DNA from: Bog-473 sp963840435
GTDB lineage: Bacteria; Actinomycetota; Acidimicrobiia; Acidimicrobiales; RAAP-2
Reading direction: 5' to 3'
Assembly: GCA_963840435.1 (NCBI GenBank)
Contig: CAWIYY010000008.1
Location: 1-64,000, forward strand
DNA length: 64,000 nucleotides
Both the position numbers and the translations under genes were made by a program. Under the pieces are notes generated by a model. The model saw only the letters and a program-made list of their open reading frames with translations, had not been told where the DNA came from and searched no databases. Below are positions 60,835 through 64,000 of this stretch, piece by piece. The stretch's first letter is position 1; each line of letters opens with the position of its first letter.

Positions 60835-61880
60835 TGACCGACCCGGCACTGCAGGTCGACAACCTGGAAGTCGAGTTCCCGACGAAGGACGGCGTCGTCC
60901 ACGCCGTGCGCGGCATGAGCTTCTCGTTGGCCCCCGGTGAAGTCCTGGGCATCGTCGGCGAGTCGGGATCAGGCAAGTCGGTGACCGCACTGGCCACGAT
61001 GGGTCTGCTGCCAAAGAGCGCAAAGATCCGGGGCTCCATCAAGTTCCAGGGCCGCGACGTACTCGGCCTCAAGGAGAAGCAGCTCACCGGGATCCGGGGC
61101 ACCGGCGTTGCCATGATCTTCCAGGACCCGATGACATCGCTCAACCCGGTGTACACCATTGGCTGGCAAATCGCCGAGGCCATCCGGGCCCACCAGGACA
61201 TGAACAAGGAGCAGGCCCAAGCGCGCGCCGTCGAGCTGCTCAAGACGGTCGGCATCCCCAATCCGGCCGAGCGGATCAACAACTATCCGCACGAGTTCTC
61301 GGGCGGCATGCGCCAACGGGTCGTGATCGCCATCGCGATGGCGAATGATCCCGAAGTGATCTTGGCCGACGAGCCGACTACGGCGCTGGACGTGACCGTG
61401 CAGGCGCAGGTGCTGCTGTCGCTCAAAGCTGCCCTCGAGCAGACCGGCGCTGCCCTGTTGCTGATCACCCACGATCTGGGGGTCATCGCGGGGTTGGCCG
61501 ACCGGGTCCTTGTCATGTACGCCGGGCGCCCGGTCGAGATGGGCACGGCCGAGGACGTCTTCTACAGGCCGTCCATGCCGTACACCCTCGGTCTGCTCGG
61601 CTCGCTCCCCCGCCTCGACAGCGACGGCACCGAACGGCTCCGGCAGATCCCGGGCTCGCCGCCATCAATGCTGGGCGACCGCATCGGCTGCCCCTTCTCA
61701 CCCCGCTGTCCGCTCTCCACCGAGCTGTGCGAGTCGGTGGAGCCGGAACTGACCGTTGTCCCGTCGGTGACCTCGGCGCCCGGCGAGCACGTGGCGGCCT
61801 GCCACTACGCCGAGGCGGTCGGGAATGGGGACCACGGACTGGTGTTCTCCGACGGCATCGTCGACAGTGCGGTGCCATGA
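60834..61880 (+). CDS. Peptide ABC transporter ATP-binding protein (DppD/OppD-like)
   Basis: This protein has 348 residues from GTG 60834, overlapping the previous stop by one base. Walker A is IVGESGSGKSVTALATMGLL, the Q loop AMIFQDPMTSLNPVYTIGWQ, the signature EFSGGMRQRVVIAIAMANDP, Walker B VILADEPTTALDVTVQAQVL and the H loop LLITHDLGVIAGLADRVLVM. The C-terminal oligopeptide-transporter motif contains IGCPFSPRCPLSTELC, whose Cys residues may hold an iron-sulfur cluster as in DppD. It energises transport with its partner gene; both open frames overlap by four bases. Confidence 0.93.
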   Translation: MTDPALQVDNLEVEFPTKDGVVHAVRGMSFSLAPGEVLGIVGESGSGKSVTALATMGLLPKSAKIRGSIKFQGRDVLGLKEKQLTGIRGTGVAMIFQDPMTSLNPVYTIGWQIAEAIRAHQDMNKEQAQARAVELLKTVGIPNPAERINNYPHEFSGGMRQRVVIAIAMANDPEVILADEPTTALDVTVQAQVLLSLKAALEQTGAALLLITHDLGVIAGLADRVLVMYAGRPVEMGTAEDVFYRPSMPYTLGLLGSLPRLDSDGTERLRQIPGSPPSMLGDRIGCPFSPRCPLSTELCESVEPELTVVPSVTSAPGEHVAACHYAEAVGNGDHGLVFSDGIVDSAVP

Positions 61881-62917
61881 CGATCGCTGACATCGGGATC
61901 GGCGGCAGCCCGGCGGCGGGAGCCCACGGGACCGCCTTGCTCGAAGTGAAGGACCTGGTCAAGGAGTTCCCGCTCCGAGGGGGCACCTTCGTACGTCATA
62001 CGGTCGGTGCGGTACACGCCGTCAGCGGCGTCTCCTTCACCATTTCCTCCGGCGAGACACTCGGTCTGGTCGGCGAGTCCGGCTGCGGAAAGTCGACGAC
62101 CGGGCGAGCCGTCCTGCAGCTCATCGCACCGACGTCGGGCTCGGTGCGATTCGACGGTATTGAGCTCACCGAGCTGAGCACGGGCGAGATGCGGCGCATG
62201 CGCCGCCAGATCCAGGTCGTGTTCCAGGACCCCTTCGCGTCGCTGGACCCGCGCGTGCCGGTGGGAGAGGCCATCGCCGAGCCGCTGGCCATCCACGGCG
62301 AGCGGAATCGAGCCAAGATCCAGGCCCGGGTGGCCGAGATGCTGAAGCTGGTCGGGCTCGAGCCGTACCACGCCAACCGCTACCCCAACGAGTTCTCTGG
62401 CGGCCAGCGCCAGCGGGTGGGGATCGCCCGGGCTCTGGCGCTCCAGCCCAAGCTGCTGGTGCTCGACGAGCCGGTCTCGGCCCTCGACGTCTCCATCCAG
62501 GCCGGCGTGCTGAACCTGCTCGACAAGCTGCAGCAGGAGCTCGAGGTGGCCTATCTCTTCATCGCGCACGACCTGTCTGTCGTGCGCCACATCTCGGACC
62601 GGGTCGCCGTCATGTACCTGGGCAAGATCGTCGAGATCGGTGACCGGATCGACGTGTACGACCGTCCGGCCCACCCCTACACCCAGGCCCTGCTGTCCGC
62701 CGTGCCCATCCCGGACCCGAGAGCGGAACGGGCACGCAAGCACATCGTGCTCGAGGGGGACGTGCCCAGTCCCCAGAATCCTCCGTCAGGATGCCGCTTC
62801 CGCACCCGCTGCTGGAAGGCTCAGGAGATCTGCGCCACCGAAGAGCCGGCCCTGATCGACCGGGGCCAGGGCCATCCCGTCGCCTGCCACTTCGCGGAGA
62901 TCTCTGAGGTCGTCTGA
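61877..62917 (+). CDS. Peptide ABC transporter ATP-binding protein (DppF/OppF-like)
   Basis: This protein has 346 residues from ATG 61877 in a four-base overlap with the preceding ATPase gene. It has LGLVGESGCGKSTTGRAVLQ (Walker A), QVVFQDPFASLDPRVPVGEA (Q loop), NEFSGGQRQRVGIARALALQ (signature), LLVLDEPVSALDVSIQAGVL (Walker B) and YLFIAHDLSVVRHISDRVAV (H loop). The C-terminus has FRTRCWKAQEICATEEPALI, the Cys pair of the second peptide ATPase. It completes the importer. Its last 132 bases overlap the convergent rnhB gene. Confidence 0.93.
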   Translation: MTIADIGIGGSPAAGAHGTALLEVKDLVKEFPLRGGTFVRHTVGAVHAVSGVSFTISSGETLGLVGESGCGKSTTGRAVLQLIAPTSGSVRFDGIELTELSTGEMRRMRRQIQVVFQDPFASLDPRVPVGEAIAEPLAIHGERNRAKIQARVAEMLKLVGLEPYHANRYPNEFSGGQRQRVGIARALALQPKLLVLDEPVSALDVSIQAGVLNLLDKLQQELEVAYLFIAHDLSVVRHISDRVAVMYLGKIVEIGDRIDVYDRPAHPYTQALLSAVPIPDPRAERARKHIVLEGDVPSPQNPPSGCRFRTRCWKAQEICATEEPALIDRGQGHPVACHFAEISEVV

Positions 62918-63580
62918 CCAGCGGGCTCGTCCGGGCCAGGGCAGGTCGCGCACGAAGACCCAGCTGCAGCGGTGGATGGTCGAGGGCCCGTAGCCCCGGA
63001 GCGCCGTCTGGTGGACGAGCGACGGGTAGCCCTTGTTCCTCTCGAAGGCGTAGAACGGAAAGCTGTCGGCCTCGCCGCGCATGATGCGATCCCGCACCAC
63101 CTTGGCCAGCACCGAGGCGGCGGCCACCGAGGCGCACTTGGCGTCGCCGTCAACGATGGGGCGGACGACGCCGGTATAGGGGTCCTCGGGGTGGCGCAGC
63201 AGGTCGCGCGGACCGTCGATGATGAGGGCGCCTGGCGCCTGGCCCAGCCCGGACAGGGCGCGCCTGGCGGCGACCCGCAAAGCCTCGGTCATACCCCATT
63301 GGTCACACTCGGCGGGCGTGCTGTGACCGACGGCCCAGGCTTCGCACCAGGCACCGACCTTCTCGAAGATCTGCTCGCGCTTCGCCTCGCTGAGCATCTT
63401 GGAGTCCCGCAACCAGGCCGGCATGGAACGTGTGGTCACCCGCGGCCGCAGGACGGCGACACCCACGGTCAGGGGCCCGGCCCAGGCGCCGCGGCCGACC
63501 TCGTCGAGCCCGGCCACCCACTCGTGCCCTTCACGGCGCAGGCGGCGCTCCTCTTTCAGATCAGGGCTACAGACCGTCAT
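62786..63580 (-). CDS. rnhB: Ribonuclease HII
   Basis: This 264-residue enzyme removes ribonucleotides from DNA. It has VAGLDEVGRGAWAGPLTVGV (catalytic Asp-Glu, with AWAGP in place of the more common PLAGP), DSKMLSEAKREQIFEK, ALIIDGPRDL (third Asp), and VDGDAKCASVAAASVLAKVV (fourth Asp). YAFERNKGYPSLVHQTALRG is the usual RNase HII block (NKGY-T--H). Compared with many RNase HII proteins it carries an extra C-terminal tail (about 50 residues) that overlaps dppF by 132 bases on the other strand. The true stop could not be nearer without losing an intact frame, so the overlap seems real. Confidence 0.9.
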   Translation of the reverse strand: MTVCSPDLKEERRLRREGHEWVAGLDEVGRGAWAGPLTVGVAVLRPRVTTRSMPAWLRDSKMLSEAKREQIFEKVGAWCEAWAVGHSTPAECDQWGMTEALRVAARRALSGLGQAPGALIIDGPRDLLRHPEDPYTGVVRPIVDGDAKCASVAAASVLAKVVRDRIMRGEADSFPFYAFERNKGYPSLVHQTALRGYGPSTIHRCSWVFVRDLPWPGRARWSDDLRDLREVAGDGMALAPVDQGRLFGGADLLSLPAAGAEAAS

Positions 63581-63600
63581 GGTGCACGGCGCTCAATACG

Positions 63601-63849
63601 ATGGGGGTTGTGACCGAAGGCGGGGGGGAATCCACCGACGTCAGTCAGCGGACCCCGCTCACACCGGGGACCAAGGTCGACGTGCGGAACCGATACCAGG
63701 GCACCTGGGTGCGCGGCTTCGAGGTGGCCGAGGTGACCGAGGACGGCTACCGCATCCGCCGCCTGTCGGACGGCAGCACGCTGGGCGAGCTCTTCGCGCG
63801 TAACGACGTCCGGCGCGAGCGCACGCGGCAGGGGTTCTGGTGGCACTGA
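63601..63849 (+). CDS. Small hypothetical protein with Tudor/SH3-like strand pattern
   Basis: This protein has 82 residues from ATG 63601 (a GTG at 63610 preceded by GGGGG is also possible). It reads TPLTPGTKVDVRNRYQGTWV then RGFEVAEVTEDGYRIRRLSD and GSTLGELFARNDVRRERTRQ. The pattern of a basic beta-barrel with alternating strands, VDVRNRYQGTWVRGFEVAEV, is reminiscent of small SH3- or Tudor-like modules. It is divergent from rnhB (20 bases apart) and convergent with the edge gene. Confidence 0.6.
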   Translation: MGVVTEGGGESTDVSQRTPLTPGTKVDVRNRYQGTWVRGFEVAEVTEDGYRIRRLSDGSTLGELFARNDVRRERTRQGFWWH

Positions 63850-63859
63850 GGCGGCCGCG

Positions 63860-64000
63860 TCAGCCCTTGCGGGCACGCAGCACGCCCTCGACGTAGTCGT
63901 CGATCGGGATGGCCGCCATGGTCAGCGTCTTGAGCGTGCCCCGGGAGCCGAGGACGAGGGAGACCCGGGCCATGGTCATCTCGTCGGGGGCCTCCAGGAT
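63860..64000 (-). CDS. GYD-domain-like protein, C-terminal part (runs off window)
   Basis: The minus strand from the window edge reads ILEAPDEMTMARVSLVLGSR then GTLKTLTMAAIPIDDYVEGV and ends LRARKG at a TGA (63860-63862). The pattern APDEMTMARVSL...GTLKTLTM is typical of the second half of short GYD-domain proteins, which are about 100 residues. Its start lies beyond the window. Confidence 0.55.
   Translation of the reverse strand: MLEAPDEMTMARVSLVLGSRGTLKTLTMAAIPIDDYVEGVLRARKG

Overview
The window reads as high-GC Actinomycetota chromosome. Most genes have strong third-position GC and several start at GTG or TTG. The gene set includes a mycobacterial-type fused 2-oxoglutarate enzyme (Kgd), an SCO6745-family protein, LysM-BTAD and CHAP proteins, and secreted propeller repeats of the GYWLVASDGGVF type. 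That last family, together with an RNase-like protein carrying an alanine/lysine histone-H1-like tail, makes an Acidimicrobiia-like lineage my best guess; this is inference, not proof.

Layout. (1) 1-7156 is a gene graveyard: a frameshifted helix-turn-helix gene, an unknown secreted protein, a PQQ-propeller remnant, an IS1380-type transposase broken by several frameshifts, and almost no other credible genes. It abuts the 3' end of a tRNA-Val gene (7157-7230, minus strand). (2) 7.4-22.7 kb is compact and mostly intact: a YdeI-like protein, an SCO6745/inositol-monophosphatase pair, a lipoprotein, an acyltransferase-SGNH membrane enzyme, a CHAP hydrolase, an MFS transporter, an aldehyde dehydrogenase, a kinase-like phosphotransferase, and a three-gene cassette (sigma-like protein, Ser/Thr-rich anchored protein, LysM-BTAD membrane regulator). 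(3) 22.7-37 kb is an accessory region mixing intact and frameshifted genes: a DUF3089 hydrolase, Nudix, three secreted 42-residue-repeat propellers, a HicA-like/eRF1-like pair, a methyltransferase, a cupin, a badly broken ABC permease and a broken VOC protein. (4) 36.8-42.7 kb returns to intact genes: APH-type kinase, metallo-beta-lactamase fold, quinone oxidoreductase, then divergent murF and ddl. (5) 42.9-63.9 kb is dense: a compact UvrD-type helicase, a GlcD-like oxidase coupled to a thiamine diphosphate enzyme, a minus-strand kgd / NYN-like RNase / FabZ-like / xthA operon, an alpha/beta hydrolase, a DMT transporter, a complete dipeptide/oligopeptide ABC operon, rnhB, and a partial GYD-like gene at the edge.

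How the genes work together. MurF and Ddl make and use D-Ala-D-Ala for peptidoglycan, with divergent starts 37 bases apart. The five-gene Dpp/Opp-type set is a complete importer: a secreted binding protein, two permeases and two ATPases with overlapping reading frames. The kgd operon links central metabolism to a putative RNase, an acyl-ACP dehydratase-like protein and a DNA repair nuclease by very short overlaps. Kgd itself is split by a single-base insertion in this sequence. Frameshifts are strongly clustered in regions 1 and 3, which points to real decay of accessory DNA; the isolated kgd break is more likely to be a sequencing error.
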